A stretch of DNA of 64,000 nucleotides. Origin: Metabacillus crassostreae (GTDB taxonomy: Bacteria; Bacillota; Bacilli; Bacillales; Bacillaceae). Shown here piece by piece: positions 46,990 through 58,452 of this stretch. A program made the position numbers and the translations under genes. The stretch is taken from the NCBI RefSeq assembly GCF_016908395.1, contig NZ_JAFBDU010000001.1:1302001-1366000 (forward strand), read 5' to 3'. Position 1 is the first letter of the stretch. Each line of letters opens with the position of its first letter. The notes beneath the pieces are model-generated. The model was given only the letters and a program-made list of their open reading frames with translations. It had not been told where the DNA came from and did no database searches.

Positions 46990-48501
46990 ATGAAGATGAA
47001 ATTTACCCCTGTATTTATCATATCTGTAATTGTAACATCTCTTTTTATTCTCTGGGGATTAATTCCCGAATCAGTTTTACCTAACGGAAATATTACTGTA
47101 GTGACATCTAGAATACAAACATTTATTATTGAAAAATTTGGCTGGTTCTATTTATTAACCGCCACATTTTTCCTCATCTTTGCAATCAGCTTGATATTTT
47201 CGAAATATGGAAATATAAGATTAGGAAAAGATACGGATGAACCTGAATATTCATATTTATCATGGTTTGCCATGCTGTTTAGTGCTGGCATGGGGATCGG
47301 TTTAGTATTTTGGGGCGTCTCAGAGCCTATTTATCATTATAGTGGACCTCCAACTGGTGAAGGATTTACTGATCAATCTGCACGAGATTCCTTAAGGTAT
47401 TCCTTTTTCCACTGGGGATTTCATCCATGGGCAATTTATTCTACTATAGCTTTAGCTTTGGCTTATTTCACATTTCGAAAAGAACAAAGTGGAGTTATGA
47501 GTAATATTCTTCGACCTTTACTTGGAGATAGGGTTGATGGAAAAACTGGAATATTAATTAATTTCATAGCAGTCTTCGCTACTGTTTTTGGTGTAGCCAC
47601 TTCTCTTGGGTTTGGTGCTGCTCAAATTAGTGGAGGTATTTCTTATTTAGTTGATGGTGTTGAAAATAATTTCACAACGCAAATTATAATTATATTGATC
47701 GTAACAGTGTTATTTATGCTTTCTGCGCAAACTGGGTTGAATAAAGGAATCAGATATATAAGTAATCTCAATGTCATCTTAGCTATATCTCTAATGCTAT
47801 TTTTGTTATTTGTAGGGCCAACAAATTTTATTATGGATTTATTTACAACTACATTGGGAAGTTATCTGCAAAATCTCCCTTCAATGAGCTTTAGAATGAC
47901 GCCTTTTCAACTAGACAACACCTGGGTAAAGGATTGGACAATCTTCTATTGGGCTTGGTGGATTTCATGGGCTCCTTTTGTTGGAACTTTTATTGCAAGA
48001 ATCTCTAAAGGAAGAACAATACGAGAATTTACTATCGGTGTACTAGCAGTTCCGACAGTCTTTGGAGCGCTTTGGTTTTCAGTATTCGGAGGATCAGCAA
48101 TTTTCTTAGATTATTTTCAAAATGCACCTATCGTCGATATAGTTAATGAGCAAGGGAAAGAAGTAGCACTGTTTGCTGTTTTAGATTATTTCCCTCTTGG
48201 AACGCTAATGTCGATAATTGCGATATTTTTAATCAGTACTTTTTTCATTACATCAGCAGATTCTGCCACCTTTGTACTAGGAATGCAGACAACAAATGGT
48301 CAACTCAATCCACCAAATCGAATCAAATTTATTTGGGGAATTATCCAATCTGCTTCAGCAGCTATTTTGCTTTGGTCAGGCGGTTTAAACGCTTTACAAA
48401 CTTCAGCCATTATTGCAGCACTTCCATTTGCTATTATTATGATACTAATGGTATTTTCACTACTTAAGTCATTACAACAGGAAAAAATTATTCGTAAATA
48501 A
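46990..48501 (+). CDS. BCCT-family transporter (glycine betaine/choline/carnitine type)
   Basis: 503 residues behind AAAGGAGTG. 12 membrane segments with BCCT marks: AGMGIGLVFWGVSEPIYHY (about 92-110), and WWISWAPFVGTFIARISKGR followed by TIREF. These line the substrate and Na+ sites of BetP-type carriers. The GMGIG (rather than GMGIGLMFYG) and lack of long regulatory tails suggest OpuD/EctT-like uptake of osmoprotectants. Absent here in B. subtilis; part of the accessory block between speA and pdh. Confidence 0.9.
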   Translation: MKMKFTPVFIISVIVTSLFILWGLIPESVLPNGNITVVTSRIQTFIIEKFGWFYLLTATFFLIFAISLIFSKYGNIRLGKDTDEPEYSYLSWFAMLFSAGMGIGLVFWGVSEPIYHYSGPPTGEGFTDQSARDSLRYSFFHWGFHPWAIYSTIALALAYFTFRKEQSGVMSNILRPLLGDRVDGKTGILINFIAVFATVFGVATSLGFGAAQISGGISYLVDGVENNFTTQIIIILIVTVLFMLSAQTGLNKGIRYISNLNVILAISLMLFLLFVGPTNFIMDLFTTTLGSYLQNLPSMSFRMTPFQLDNTWVKDWTIFYWAWWISWAPFVGTFIARISKGRTIREFTIGVLAVPTVFGALWFSVFGGSAIFLDYFQNAPIVDIVNEQGKEVALFAVLDYFPLGTLMSIIAIFLISTFFITSADSATFVLGMQTTNGQLNPPNRIKFIWGIIQSASAAILLWSGGLNALQTSAIIAALPFAIIMILMVFSLLKSLQQEKIIRK

Positions 48502-48504
48502 TGT

Positions 48505-48530
48505 AAAGGGTACCTGATAAGGTACTCTTT
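48505..48530. terminator. Bidirectional terminator after the BCCT gene
   Basis: AAAGGGTACC / GGTACTCTTT with a 6-base loop, followed by TGATTT. Confidence 0.75.
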
Positions 48531-48551
48531 TGATTTGGTATTGAAAGAAAT

Positions 48552-48809
48552 TTAATAAATACTTCGTAAAATTCCAAATATCTCATATCCTATAGCATAA
48601 ATAATTAAAGAAATACTTGATAGGAGAATTGCCCTTTTTTTGATTTTTAAAATGTTAAAAGCTATTAAATATGACAAATATAAAAAGAAGATAAACAAAA
48701 TCCCTTTAGCTATATAGCCATCTTTAGTTGATAACCATTCTATTATATTATAACAAGCCCATAATAGAGCTTGAACACAAGCAACAACTATCCACTTATA
48801 CTTCTCCAT
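48552..48809 (-). CDS. Small membrane protein, unknown
   Basis: 85 residues from the ATG at 48809 (GGGAGGAG six bases upstream; an ATG two codons earlier is too close). Three hydrophobic segments (about 5-23, 34-53, 57-78). No recognised family. Convergent with the BCCT gene. Confidence 0.7.
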   Translation of the reverse strand: MEKYKWIVVACVQALLWACYNIIEWLSTKDGYIAKGILFIFFLYLSYLIAFNILKIKKRAILLSSISLIIYAIGYEIFGILRSIY

Positions 48810-49239
48810 TTTCATCTCCTCCCTTAATAAGTCTATGCATGATGTTACCGATTTTTTCTAAGTAAAAGGCTATTGTCTCAAGATAAATAGTGGAGAAAAC
48901 CTAGCAATTTCCCCTAAGCTCTAGGATTTCATCAAAGAATGTAGCCTGTAAACGACTGTGGGCCCTCTCATTGATAATCGATCCCTTAGGAGATTCAAAT
49001 GTATACATCCAATAATCTAATTCATCAAAGTGCAATCAACCTTAAGGCATAACTTAACACTTTAATAAACAAAGAATAATGATGAGACCGTATTTTTCAT
49101 TTATGTAACAAATCGATGACAGTAGGAAGAAAATTCAATTTTTATGTTAGAATAGGATTAATTTAACAAATAAATCTTACATTTTTACTATTTATATAAA
49201 CATATCCTTATTAATATAATCCAAAAGAGGTGGGCAAGG
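48810..49239. other. Divergent gap, small membrane gene / slp
   Basis: 430 AT-rich bases; a CCTAG/CTAGG pair near 48900-48930. No ORF or strong promoter seen. Confidence 0.4.
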
Positions 49240-49617
49240 ATGAAAAAACTACTACTCCTCATTACATTTATACCAGTTATTGTTCTTTCATCATGTGATA
49301 ACATCTTTTTTTCTAAAAGTTCACCAACTGAAGATATAGCCGAAGAAAAACAGTTATTATTTTTTTCTGATGATGACAATATTGATCGAGAAGCAGTTTA
49401 CTATGAAGCTTTACTAGATATAAAAAAAGATTATCCTGAAAAAATAGAGAAGATGCAAATCTACTCTGAAAAAAAAGATCATAAACTTTATAATGTAGAT
49501 ACTTATCCTACACTTCTAGTTGTTGATAAAGAAGAAGTTGTTGTTCATATAGAAGGAGCAGTTTTTTCAAAGGAAGAAATATTAGAATCAATTTCAAATG
49601 CCTTATCTAAAGAATAG
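49240..49617 (+). CDS. slp: Small peptidoglycan-associated lipoprotein Slp-like
   Basis: 125 residues behind GAGGTGGG. Signal MKKLLLLITFIPVIVLSSC with lipobox LSSC. The mature part looks thioredoxin-like by pattern (KQLLFFSDDDN, then VDTYPTLLVVDKEEVVVHIEGA) but without a CxxC. The location beside pdhD matches slp of B. subtilis. Surface-located, function unclear. Confidence 0.8.
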   Translation: MKKLLLLITFIPVIVLSSCDNIFFSKSSPTEDIAEEKQLLFFSDDDNIDREAVYYEALLDIKKDYPEKIEKMQIYSEKKDHKLYNVDTYPTLLVVDKEEVVVHIEGAVFSKEEILESISNALSKE

Positions 49618-49689
49618 ATACTTTATATTAGGTTGATTCGAACACTTCGGATTTTGACAAATTGATAAAATTATCTATTATGGTTAAAC

Positions 49690-49727
49690 AAAAAAAGAGA
49701 TTGACGTTTTCGTCAATCTCTTTTTTT
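49690..49727. terminator. Bidirectional terminator slp / pdhD
   Basis: A perfect 17-bp stem AAAAAAAGAGATTGACG with a TTTT loop. It is the strongest terminator in the window and closes the pdh operon. Confidence 0.95.
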
Positions 49728-49731
49728 AGCT

Positions 49732-51144
49732 TTATTTTACAATATGGATCGGGCTACCGATTGCAACCTCTGCAGCTTCCATTGTAATTTCTCCTAAAGT
49801 AGGATGAGCATGGATTGTCATTGCAATATCCTCAGCTGTCATTCCAGCTTCAATCGCTAGTCCAAGTTCTGAAATCATATCAGAAGCACTAGGACCTGCA
49901 ATTTGTGCACCAATTACTAATCCATCTTCTTTGCGTGTAATAAGCTTTAAGAAACCATCTGAATTGTTAAGTGATAATGCACGACCATTAGCTCCAAATG
50001 GGAACTTAGATGCCAACACTTCAATTCCATCTTCTTTTGCTTGAGCTTCAGTATAGCCAACTGTTGCAAGTTCAGGCTCAGAGAATACTACCGCAGGAAT
50101 TGCTAAGTAATCAATTTCTGCTTTTTCTCCAGCAATCGCTTCTGCAGCAATTTTACCCTCGTATGAAGCTTTATGAGCAAGTGGCGGTCCTTCGACAATA
50201 TCTCCAATTGCATAAATGTTTGAAATGTTTGTACGGCATTGTTTATCAATTTTGATAACGCCTCTATCACTCATTTCAACACCAACTTGTTCTAAGCCAA
50301 GTTCATCAGTGTTTGGACGACGCCCAACTGTTACTAATAAGTAATCTGCTTCTACTGTTTTTTCTTCACCTTTAACTTCAAAGGTAACCTTTACGCCATT
50401 CTCAGTTTCTTCAACACCTTTTGCCATTGCATTAGTGTGAATTTCAACATTACCTTTTTTCTTAAGGTTACGTTTTACTAAAGAACTCATTTGTTTTTCA
50501 AAGCCTGCAAGAATTTCATCAGCCGCTTCAATGAAAGTAACTTCTGTTCCAAAGTTCGCATATGCAGTACCAAGCTCTGTTCCGATATATCCCCCACCAA
50601 TAACAACCATTTTATTAGGGATTTCTTGAAGGTTTAGAGCACCCGTTGAATCTAGTACACGTTTTGAATATTTAAATGCAGGTATTTCGATCGGGCGTGA
50701 GCCAGTTGCAATAATTGCATTTTTAAATTTATAAGTTTGTGAAGAAGTTTCGTCCATAACTTTTACCGTTTCACTATCAACAAAATATGCTTCACCACTG
50801 ATAACATCAACTTTATTACCTTTAAGTAATCCAGCTACACCACCAGTTAATTTTTTTACAACACCTTGTTTGAACTCTTGAACTTTTGAGAAATCAACTG
50901 TTACGTTCTCAGCTTTAATTCCCATGTCTTCTGAGTGTTTTGCATTTTCATAGCGATGTCCTGCTGCGATTAATGCTTTTGAAGGTATACAACCAACGTT
51001 TAAACAAACTCCTCCAAGAACGCTTTTTTCAACAACTGTTACTTTTTGTCCTAATTGAGCAGCGCGGATTGCTGCAACATATCCGCCTGGTCCTGCTCCG
51101 ATTACAAGAGTATCTGTTTCAATCGGGAAATCTCCAACTACCAT
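49732..51144 (-). CDS. pdhD: Dihydrolipoyl dehydrogenase (E3)
   Basis: 470 residues. FAD site [17 protein letters not shown], redox Cys pair in [19 protein letters not shown] site [12 protein letters not shown], and the catalytic His-Glu in [15 protein letters not shown] at the C-terminus. It reoxidises the lipoyl groups of PdhC and makes NADH; usually shared with other 2-oxo acid dehydrogenases. Last gene of pdhABCD, starting 3 bases after pdhC. Confidence 0.97.
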   Translation of the reverse strand: MVVGDFPIETDTLVIGAGPGGYVAAIRAAQLGQKVTVVEKSVLGGVCLNVGCIPSKALIAAGHRYENAKHSEDMGIKAENVTVDFSKVQEFKQGVVKKLTGGVAGLLKGNKVDVISGEAYFVDSETVKVMDETSSQTYKFKNAIIATGSRPIEIPAFKYSKRVLDSTGALNLQEIPNKMVVIGGGYIGTELGTAYANFGTEVTFIEAADEILAGFEKQMSSLVKRNLKKKGNVEIHTNAMAKGVEETENGVKVTFEVKGEEKTVEADYLLVTVGRRPNTDELGLEQVGVEMSDRGVIKIDKQCRTNISNIYAIGDIVEGPPLAHKASYEGKIAAEAIAGEKAEIDYLAIPAVVFSEPELATVGYTEAQAKEDGIEVLASKFPFGANGRALSLNNSDGFLKLITRKEDGLVIGAQIAGPSASDMISELGLAIEAGMTAEDIAMTIHAHPTLGEITMEAAEVAIGSPIHIVK

Positions 51145-51147
51145 CGA

Positions 51148-52449
51148 TTACGCCTCCATTAAAATTAATTGTGGATCATTAAGTAAACGCTTGATGTGGT
51201 TAAGAGCATTTTGAGCAGTAGCACCATCAATCATTCTGTGGTCAAAGCTTAGTGATAAAGCAAGAACCGGAGCTACTACAATCTCTCCATCACGTACTAC
51301 TGGTTTTTCTGCAATACGTCCAATACCTAAAATTGCAACTTCTGGATGATTAATTACTGGTGTAAACCATTGACCCCCAGCAGATCCAATGTTTGTGATT
51401 GTGCATGAAGCACCTTTCATTTCATTTGGTGCTAACTTACCATCACGTGCTTTTGTAGCAAGTTCATTAATTTCATTTGAGATTTCAAATACAGATTTAC
51501 GTTCTGCATTTTTAACTACTGGTACAAGAAGACCTTTTTCAGTGTCAGCTGCAATACCAATATTATAATAATGCTTTTGAACAACCTCATCTGTCTTATC
51601 ATCAAGTGATGTATTAAGAACTGGGTACTTCTTCAGGGCAGAAGTAAGAGCTTTCACTACGTACGGTAAATATGTTAACTTAATACCTTGCTCTGCTGCA
51701 ACATTTTTGAATTGTTTTCTGTGAGAAACTAAGTTTGTCACATCAATTTCATCCATTAACGTCACATGTGGAGCTGTATGCTTAGAATTTACCATCGCTT
51801 TAGCAATTGCCTTACGGATCGGGCTGATTTTTTCACGTGTTTCAGGGAAGTCACCCTCTGGGATAGCTTGTGCTGCTGGTTTTGCTTGTTTCTCTTCTTT
51901 TGCAGCTGGTGCTTCTTCAGTTGTTTCTTGAGCTTGAGTTGTACCACCTTGAAGGAATGCATCTACATCCTCTTTAAGAACACGACTGTTTTTACCACTA
52001 CCAGATACTTGACGAATGTCAACTTCCTTTTCACGAGCATATTTACGCACTGAAGGCATTGCAATTACTCGTTTATTTGTATCTACTTCAACTTCTGCTG
52101 CTTCTTCTTGTTGAGGAGCTTGTTTTTCTTCCTCTTTTTCAGGTGCTGCTTTTTCTTCTTTTTTAGGTTCATCATCACCATGATCACCTTTAAATTTCAA
52201 GTCTTCATAGCCTGGTGCGTCAAGTGTAATAATTGTTTGCCCAACAGTTGCTACAGTTCCTTCATCAACATTTAACTCAGTTACTGTACCTTTTACTGGT
52301 GACGGAATTTCAACAACAGCTTTATCATTTTGTACTTCTGCTAAAACGTCATCTTCTTCAACTTTATCGCCTGCTTTAACGAACCACTTTACTATTTCAC
52401 CTTCGTGGATTCCTTCACCGATATCAGGCAATTTAAATTCGAATGCCAA
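51148..52449 (-). CDS. pdhC: Pyruvate dehydrogenase E2, dihydrolipoamide acetyltransferase
   Basis: 433 residues from the TTG at 52449 (GGAGG eight bases upstream; protein [13 protein letters not shown]). One lipoyl domain with the lipoylated Lys in [11 protein letters not shown], a Glu/Ala/Pro/Gln-rich linker, a peripheral subunit-binding domain (about 125-165, [20 protein letters not shown]), a second Ala/Pro linker and the catalytic domain with [10 protein letters not shown]. It forms the core of the complex. It is separated from pdhB by 195 structured bases. Confidence 0.96.
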   Translation of the reverse strand: MAFEFKLPDIGEGIHEGEIVKWFVKAGDKVEEDDVLAEVQNDKAVVEIPSPVKGTVTELNVDEGTVATVGQTIITLDAPGYEDLKFKGDHGDDEPKKEEKAAPEKEEEKQAPQQEEAAEVEVDTNKRVIAMPSVRKYAREKEVDIRQVSGSGKNSRVLKEDVDAFLQGGTTQAQETTEEAPAAKEEKQAKPAAQAIPEGDFPETREKISPIRKAIAKAMVNSKHTAPHVTLMDEIDVTNLVSHRKQFKNVAAEQGIKLTYLPYVVKALTSALKKYPVLNTSLDDKTDEVVQKHYYNIGIAADTEKGLLVPVVKNAERKSVFEISNEINELATKARDGKLAPNEMKGASCTITNIGSAGGQWFTPVINHPEVAILGIGRIAEKPVVRDGEIVVAPVLALSLSFDHRMIDGATAQNALNHIKRLLNDPQLILMEA

Positions 52450-52500
52450 ATCATTCAACCTCCTTAAGAATGTAAAAAATTATGTGAATTTACGGTAGCA

Positions 52501-52628
52501 TTACGTTTACAAAACAAACGTAACCTTATATGTTTCTACTATGATTTTTAATACTTACGTAAGAAATTTTATTTTTAAGTAGTGTAGTGGTAGGTTATGA
52601 AAAGATCCATATTTCCCTTCCACTACAC
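52501..52628 (-). promoter_or_regulatory. Structured pdhB-pdhC spacer
   Basis: Three inverted repeats: GTGTAGTGG / CCACTACAC around 29 bases (52582-52628), palindrome CTTACGTAAG (52554-52563), and TTACGTTT / AAACGTAA (52501-52523). The last two share TTACGT. This could be an attenuator or mRNA-processing stem followed by an internal promoter or operator; B. subtilis has internal control between pdhAB and pdhCD. Confidence 0.5.
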
Positions 52629-52653
52629 ACATCGAATTAATAACTTAGTGTTC

Positions 52654-53631
52654 TTAGAAATTAACTACTTTTTTAGCTGTTTCAAGGATGTCCTTGTAAA
52701 TTGGCAGCCAAATGTTTTCTGCTTCTGTGAATGCATATACAGTATCAGGAGCAGTTACACGTAATACTGGTGCTTCCAAGCTTAAGATTGCTCTTTCAGT
52801 AATTTCAGCTACAACATTTGCTGCAATACCAGCTTGTTTTTGCGCTTCTTGTACAACAATTGCGCGACCTGTCTTTTCAACAGAAGCAATGATTGTATCA
52901 ATATCAAGAGGGCTGATTGTACGTAAGTCAACTACCTCAACAGATACGCCATCTTTTTCCAACTCATCAGCTGCTTTTAAAGATTCATGGACCATTGCAC
53001 CATAAGTGATGATTGAAAGATCAGTACCTTCACGCTTAACATCTGCTTTACCAATCTCAATAGTATACTCTTCTTCTGGTACTTCCTGACGGAATGAACG
53101 ATATAACTTCATATGCTCTAAAAATACGACTGGATCATTGTCACGGATTGCCGCAATTAATAGACCTTTTGCATCATAAGGTGTTGACGGAATAACCACT
53201 TTTAATCCAGGTTGTTGTGCAACAAGACCTTCCAAGCTGTCTGCATGTAGTTCTGGTGTATGTACGAATCCACCAAATGGAGAGCGAATTGTTACAGGAG
53301 CAGTCCAACGTCCACCTGAACGATATCTCATACGAGCTAATTGACCATTTAATGAATCCATTACCTCATAAACGAAACCAAAAAACTGGATTTCCATTAC
53401 TGGACGGAAACCTGTTAAACTAAAACCTACTGTAAGTCCACCAATACCTGACTCAGCAAGTGGAGTATCAAATACACGATCTTCACCAAATTCTTTTTGA
53501 AGTCCTTCCGTTGCACGGAATACGCCACCATTTACGCCAACATCTTCTCCATATAAGAGGACGTTTTCATCGTTTTTTAACTCTGTGCGTAAAGCATCAG
53601 TGATGGCTTGGATCATTGTCATTTGTGCCAT
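52654..53631 (-). CDS. pdhB: Pyruvate dehydrogenase E1 beta subunit
   Basis: 325 residues behind AAAGGAGTCG, 3 bases after pdhA. Transketolase-like fold: [36 protein letters not shown] with the conserved Glu, [16 protein letters not shown], and the C-terminal [15 protein letters not shown]. Together with PdhA it decarboxylates pyruvate and transfers the acetyl unit to PdhC. Confidence 0.97.
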   Translation of the reverse strand: MAQMTMIQAITDALRTELKNDENVLLYGEDVGVNGGVFRATEGLQKEFGEDRVFDTPLAESGIGGLTVGFSLTGFRPVMEIQFFGFVYEVMDSLNGQLARMRYRSGGRWTAPVTIRSPFGGFVHTPELHADSLEGLVAQQPGLKVVIPSTPYDAKGLLIAAIRDNDPVVFLEHMKLYRSFRQEVPEEEYTIEIGKADVKREGTDLSIITYGAMVHESLKAADELEKDGVSVEVVDLRTISPLDIDTIIASVEKTGRAIVVQEAQKQAGIAANVVAEITERAILSLEAPVLRVTAPDTVYAFTEAENIWLPIYKDILETAKKVVNF

Positions 53632-53634
53632 GGC

Positions 53635-55341
<1,707 letters not shown>

Positions 55342-55377
55342 TAGACGGACTTGATGGAAATCATTCAAGTCCGTCTA
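55342..55377 (-). terminator. Terminator of ykyA
   Basis: A perfect 13-bp stem TAGACGGACTTGA with a 10-base loop, then TTTTTTT on the minus strand. Confidence 0.92.
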
Positions 55378-55381
55378 ACCT

Positions 55382-56047
55382 TTACTCAGTTTCTTCAATA
55401 TTTAGTTCAGCTTGTTCGTAAAATTCTAGTTTTAATTGATTATATTCTTCCGTCAAAGAATTAAACTCTTCATTTTGTTCTATAATTTTTTTGTAAGATT
55501 CATTAATTTTATTGATTTGGGATTCCAATTCTTCAATTGTTAAGTTTTCTTGTTGTAGCATGCTATAAAGTTCTTTATCAAGTTCTATAGAGCTTTTATA
55601 GTTGTTAAATAACCGATCATAAGAGCTATAACGTTCACTCATTGTATCTTTAAGCTCTTCTGCCTTCTTCGCTAGTTTTTCATCTTCAATCTTATCGAAT
55701 TCTTCATTTACAGTATTAAATTCTTCTTGTGAAGACTTGATACTATCGTATTCTGCTTTCATCTTTGATTCACGGTCTTCAACTATACTTAATGCTTCTT
55801 TTGATAATTCAACAACTTTTTCAAATTCTTTCATTCCTAAGCTCATAATTTCATTATAAAGCTCTGATTCTTTTTTCTCTAAATCTAATAAAGGCTGTTG
55901 TTGCTTCTTAAATGAGTCCTCCAATTCAACAACTTTTTCTAGTTTGTTATATATATTTTCTTCTGCTGATTGCCCCATACAAGCAGAGAGAAATAATACA
56001 CATATCAATAATAAAACTGATTCTTTAATAAATGTTTTTTTCATCAT
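55382..56047 (-). CDS. ykyA: YkyA-family lipoprotein
   Basis: 221 residues (first of two adjacent ATGs; AGGGGG upstream). Signal MMKKTFIKESVLLLICVLFL ends at lipobox LSAC. The rest is almost wholly alpha-helical coiled coil, rich in Glu, Lys, Leu (repeated EEFNTVNEEFDKIEDEKL-like heptads). Position beside pdhA matches ykyA of B. subtilis. A cell-surface protein of unknown role. Confidence 0.9.
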   Translation of the reverse strand: MMKKTFIKESVLLLICVLFLSACMGQSAEENIYNKLEKVVELEDSFKKQQQPLLDLEKKESELYNEIMSLGMKEFEKVVELSKEALSIVEDRESKMKAEYDSIKSSQEEFNTVNEEFDKIEDEKLAKKAEELKDTMSERYSSYDRLFNNYKSSIELDKELYSMLQQENLTIEELESQINKINESYKKIIEQNEEFNSLTEEYNQLKLEFYEQAELNIEETE

Positions 56048-56537
56048 TGTTCCCCCTAAAAATTAACACAAGTTTACTATAATGTTTTTAACTTATTTTT
56101 ACAATTACACAGTTTCTCTAAAAAATATGACTAATTAAAGTTAAATTTTCTCTTAATAAGGCTGTTCTCCAAACTTTGTTGTTTTTATAATTATGTTGGA
56201 AACAAATCAGTATAAAGTCTAATGACAGCTTTTCTTCTACAAATCGTACCTTTTATGCGATATACACTGGTTGCAACAGAAAATGGCTTCTAAAAGCAAC
56301 AATTTTTCAGAAAAGATTCTTTAATAATGTTAAATTGAACTTAAATTATGAATCTGAAACCAAAACTTGATAAACACTACTACATAATATTACATCATAT
56401 GAGCTTGTCTTATATATATTACAGCGAAAACAAATTTAAATATAATAGGCGAATGACTATACACATTTTAACTACTTTCATATTGTGTACTATACGTCAA
56501 GACAAAAGGCGTAATCAACATTAGGAGGTTGTTAACT
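56048..56537. other. Divergent gap ykyA / YjcZ-type gene
   Basis: 490 AT-rich bases. No RNA gene, and no strong promoter; a sporulation promoter is expected before the YjcZ-type gene, but the CATATTGTG near 56480 is too weak a match to claim. Confidence 0.4.
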
Positions 56538-56681
56538 ATGCATAACTATTATGGATGTGGATATGAAAATTACGGGTACGGATATGTAGCTCCAACAACA
56601 GGATATGGTAATAGCTTCGCGTTAATCGTTGTTCTATTTATCCTTCTTATCATCGTTGGTGCGGCTTATATTGGTTACTAA
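56538..56681 (+). CDS. YjcZ-family sporulation peptide
   Basis: 47 residues behind TTAGGAGGTTGTTAACT. The N-terminal half is Gly/Tyr-rich ([14 protein letters not shown]) and the C-terminal half is one membrane helix, [20 protein letters not shown], the YjcZ_2 hallmark. Members are small spore or mother-cell proteins of unknown function and are often missed because of length. The terminator follows at 56717. Confidence 0.9.
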   Translation: MHNYYGCGYENYGYGYVAPTTGYGNSFALIVVLFILLIIVGAAYIGY

Positions 56682-56990
56682 TCACTCTAAATAGAAAATG
56701 AATGACTAAACGTATGACCCCCACGACTATTCCCATAAAACCCAAATGGGAAACATAGTGTGGGGGTTTTACTCTTTTTAATATAAGTTCAAACTTCTTA
56801 TTTACTGATATATTGAATTTCTCCAATAGTTAAAAATTCATCAGAAACACAACACTATACTTTTCGTTTTTCATTTATTCATTTATAATTTTATATCATA
56901 ATGAAACTATAGAATGATTAGCGGCTGTTGAACATACATAATTTTTAAGTTCTTATATTAAAGCTATACTTATTAAAGGAGTGTTACATC
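56682..56990. other. Gap YjcZ-type gene / def
   Basis: 309 bases holding the terminator at 56717-56767. The rest has no clear promoter; def has AAAGGAGTG as its ribosome binding site. Confidence 0.5.
56717..56767 (+). terminator. Terminator of the YjcZ-type gene
   Basis: ACCCCCAC / GTGGGGGT with an inner TTCCCAT..ATGGGAA stem, followed by TTTACTCTTTTT. Confidence 0.85.
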
Positions 56991-57545
56991 ATGATTACTA
57001 TGGAAGATATTATTAGAGAAGGCCACCCAACATTAAGACAGATAGCTGAAGAAGTTGCAATACCTGCATCAAATGAGGATAAATTAATTTTAGAAAAAAT
57101 GCTTGAATATGTTAAAAACAGTCAAGACCCTGAGATTGCACAAAAGTACGAATTACGTCCTGGAATTGGTCTAGCAGCACCGCAGATTAACGTTGCCAAA
57201 CGGATGCTTGCCATCCATACAATAGATGAACAGGGAGTCCAGCATAGTTACGCACTTTTCAATCCAAAAATCGTAAGTCATTCGGTCGAAAAGAGTTATT
57301 TAACCTCTGGTGAGGGATGTTTATCTGTAGATCGAGCAGTACCCGGAATTGTGCCACGCTATGCACGTATCCGTGTTAAAGCTGTTAATTTAGAAGGTGA
57401 ACAACTTGATATTCGATTAAGAGGTCTATTATCTATCGTGTTCCAACATGAAATCGATCATTTAAATGGTATTATGTTTTACGATCATATTGATAACAAT
57501 AATCCCTTCAAAGAACCAGATAACGCTATTGCAGTAGATCGATAA
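56991..57545 (+). CDS. def: Peptide deformylase
   Basis: 184 residues, the Gram-positive type 2 length. Motif 1 GIGLAAPQI, motif 2 EGCLSV, motif 3 QHEIDHLNGIMF, with Cys and the two His as metal ligands and Glu catalytic. It removes the formyl group from nascent proteins. Type 2 insertion (about 60-110 region between motifs) present. Orthologue of ykrB in B. subtilis by location. Confidence 0.96.
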   Translation: MITMEDIIREGHPTLRQIAEEVAIPASNEDKLILEKMLEYVKNSQDPEIAQKYELRPGIGLAAPQINVAKRMLAIHTIDEQGVQHSYALFNPKIVSHSVEKSYLTSGEGCLSVDRAVPGIVPRYARIRVKAVNLEGEQLDIRLRGLLSIVFQHEIDHLNGIMFYDHIDNNNPFKEPDNAIAVDR

Positions 57546-57644
57546 CAGTTAATGTTAATTCTTTTAAAATATATCTGCTAAACATCGTTGCAGATTTCTG
57601 GTGGTGCTTAAAAATCATCATTAAGCTATAACATAGAGTTAAGA

Positions 57645-57666
57645 TAAGAAGGGATTACCCTTCTTA
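57645..57666. terminator. Bidirectional terminator def / HAD gene
   Basis: TAAGAAGGG / CCCTTCTTA with a 4-base loop, overlapping the stop codon of the HAD gene, then TTTTAA. Confidence 0.8.
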
Positions 57667-58437
57667 TTTTAATAACCCAAGCTTTTCAACAGCATATTGT
57701 ATACCATTTTCATCAACTGGTTTTGTAATAAAGTCTGCTAATTCTTTTAATGAATCAACAGCATTCCCCATTACTACACCTGTCCCAACATATTCAATCA
57801 TTTCTAGATCATTAAGTCCATCACCAAATGCATAAATATTTTCCTTCGTAATATTTAAACGTTTTGCTAAGTGTTTAATCCCTTCAGCTTTAGAACCATT
57901 AACAGGTAATATATCGGTTGAAACATCATGCCATCTGATAAGCTTAATATCTTCATATCTTTGGTAACCTTTATCCTGACCCTTTTCGCAAAACAATAAT
58001 GTCTGGTATATATTTTTCTCAAGATAATAATTTCGATTCTGCTCTGGATGAGTAAATTTTAAACTTCCCATACTTTCCTCAATTAAAGGATGTATACCTG
58101 TTGTGGCCATCATATTCTCTTCACTCATAAAAACAAGCGGATGATTTTCTTTTTCTGCAAAATCTAATAAATTTGCTAATGTATCCTTATTAAGAGGATT
58201 CTCATAAATTACTTCATTCTCAAATACAACGTATTGTCCATTAAAACTAATAAAAGATTGAATATCTAATTCTTTACGTAAATCTTCAAACATAAAAGGA
58301 GCTCGCCCTGTTGCAATAGCTACGTGATGTCCATGTTCTTTTAAGCTTCGAATTGTATCTCTAGTAGATAAGGGAATTTCCTTATCATGATCTAAAATGG
58401 TCCCGTCAATATCAAAGAAAATCACTTTTTCGCTCAT
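57664..58437 (-). CDS. ykrA: Cof-type HAD hydrolase (YkrA-like)
   Basis: 257 residues behind TAAGGAGGG. HAD motifs: FFDIDGTILD (nucleophile and acid Asp), VAIATGRAP, the Lys in NGSKAEGIKHL, and FGDGLNDLEMIEYVGTGVVMGNA. A C2B-type cap between about 80 and 180 marks the Cof family: phosphatases for sugar phosphates or flavin/PLP. It is next to def as ykrA is in B. subtilis. Confidence 0.92.
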   Translation of the reverse strand: MSEKVIFFDIDGTILDHDKEIPLSTRDTIRSLKEHGHHVAIATGRAPFMFEDLRKELDIQSFISFNGQYVVFENEVIYENPLNKDTLANLLDFAEKENHPLVFMSEENMMATTGIHPLIEESMGSLKFTHPEQNRNYYLEKNIYQTLLFCEKGQDKGYQRYEDIKLIRWHDVSTDILPVNGSKAEGIKHLAKRLNITKENIYAFGDGLNDLEMIEYVGTGVVMGNAVDSLKELADFITKPVDENGIQYAVEKLGLLK

Positions 58438-58452
58438 TATACTGTTCCCTCC

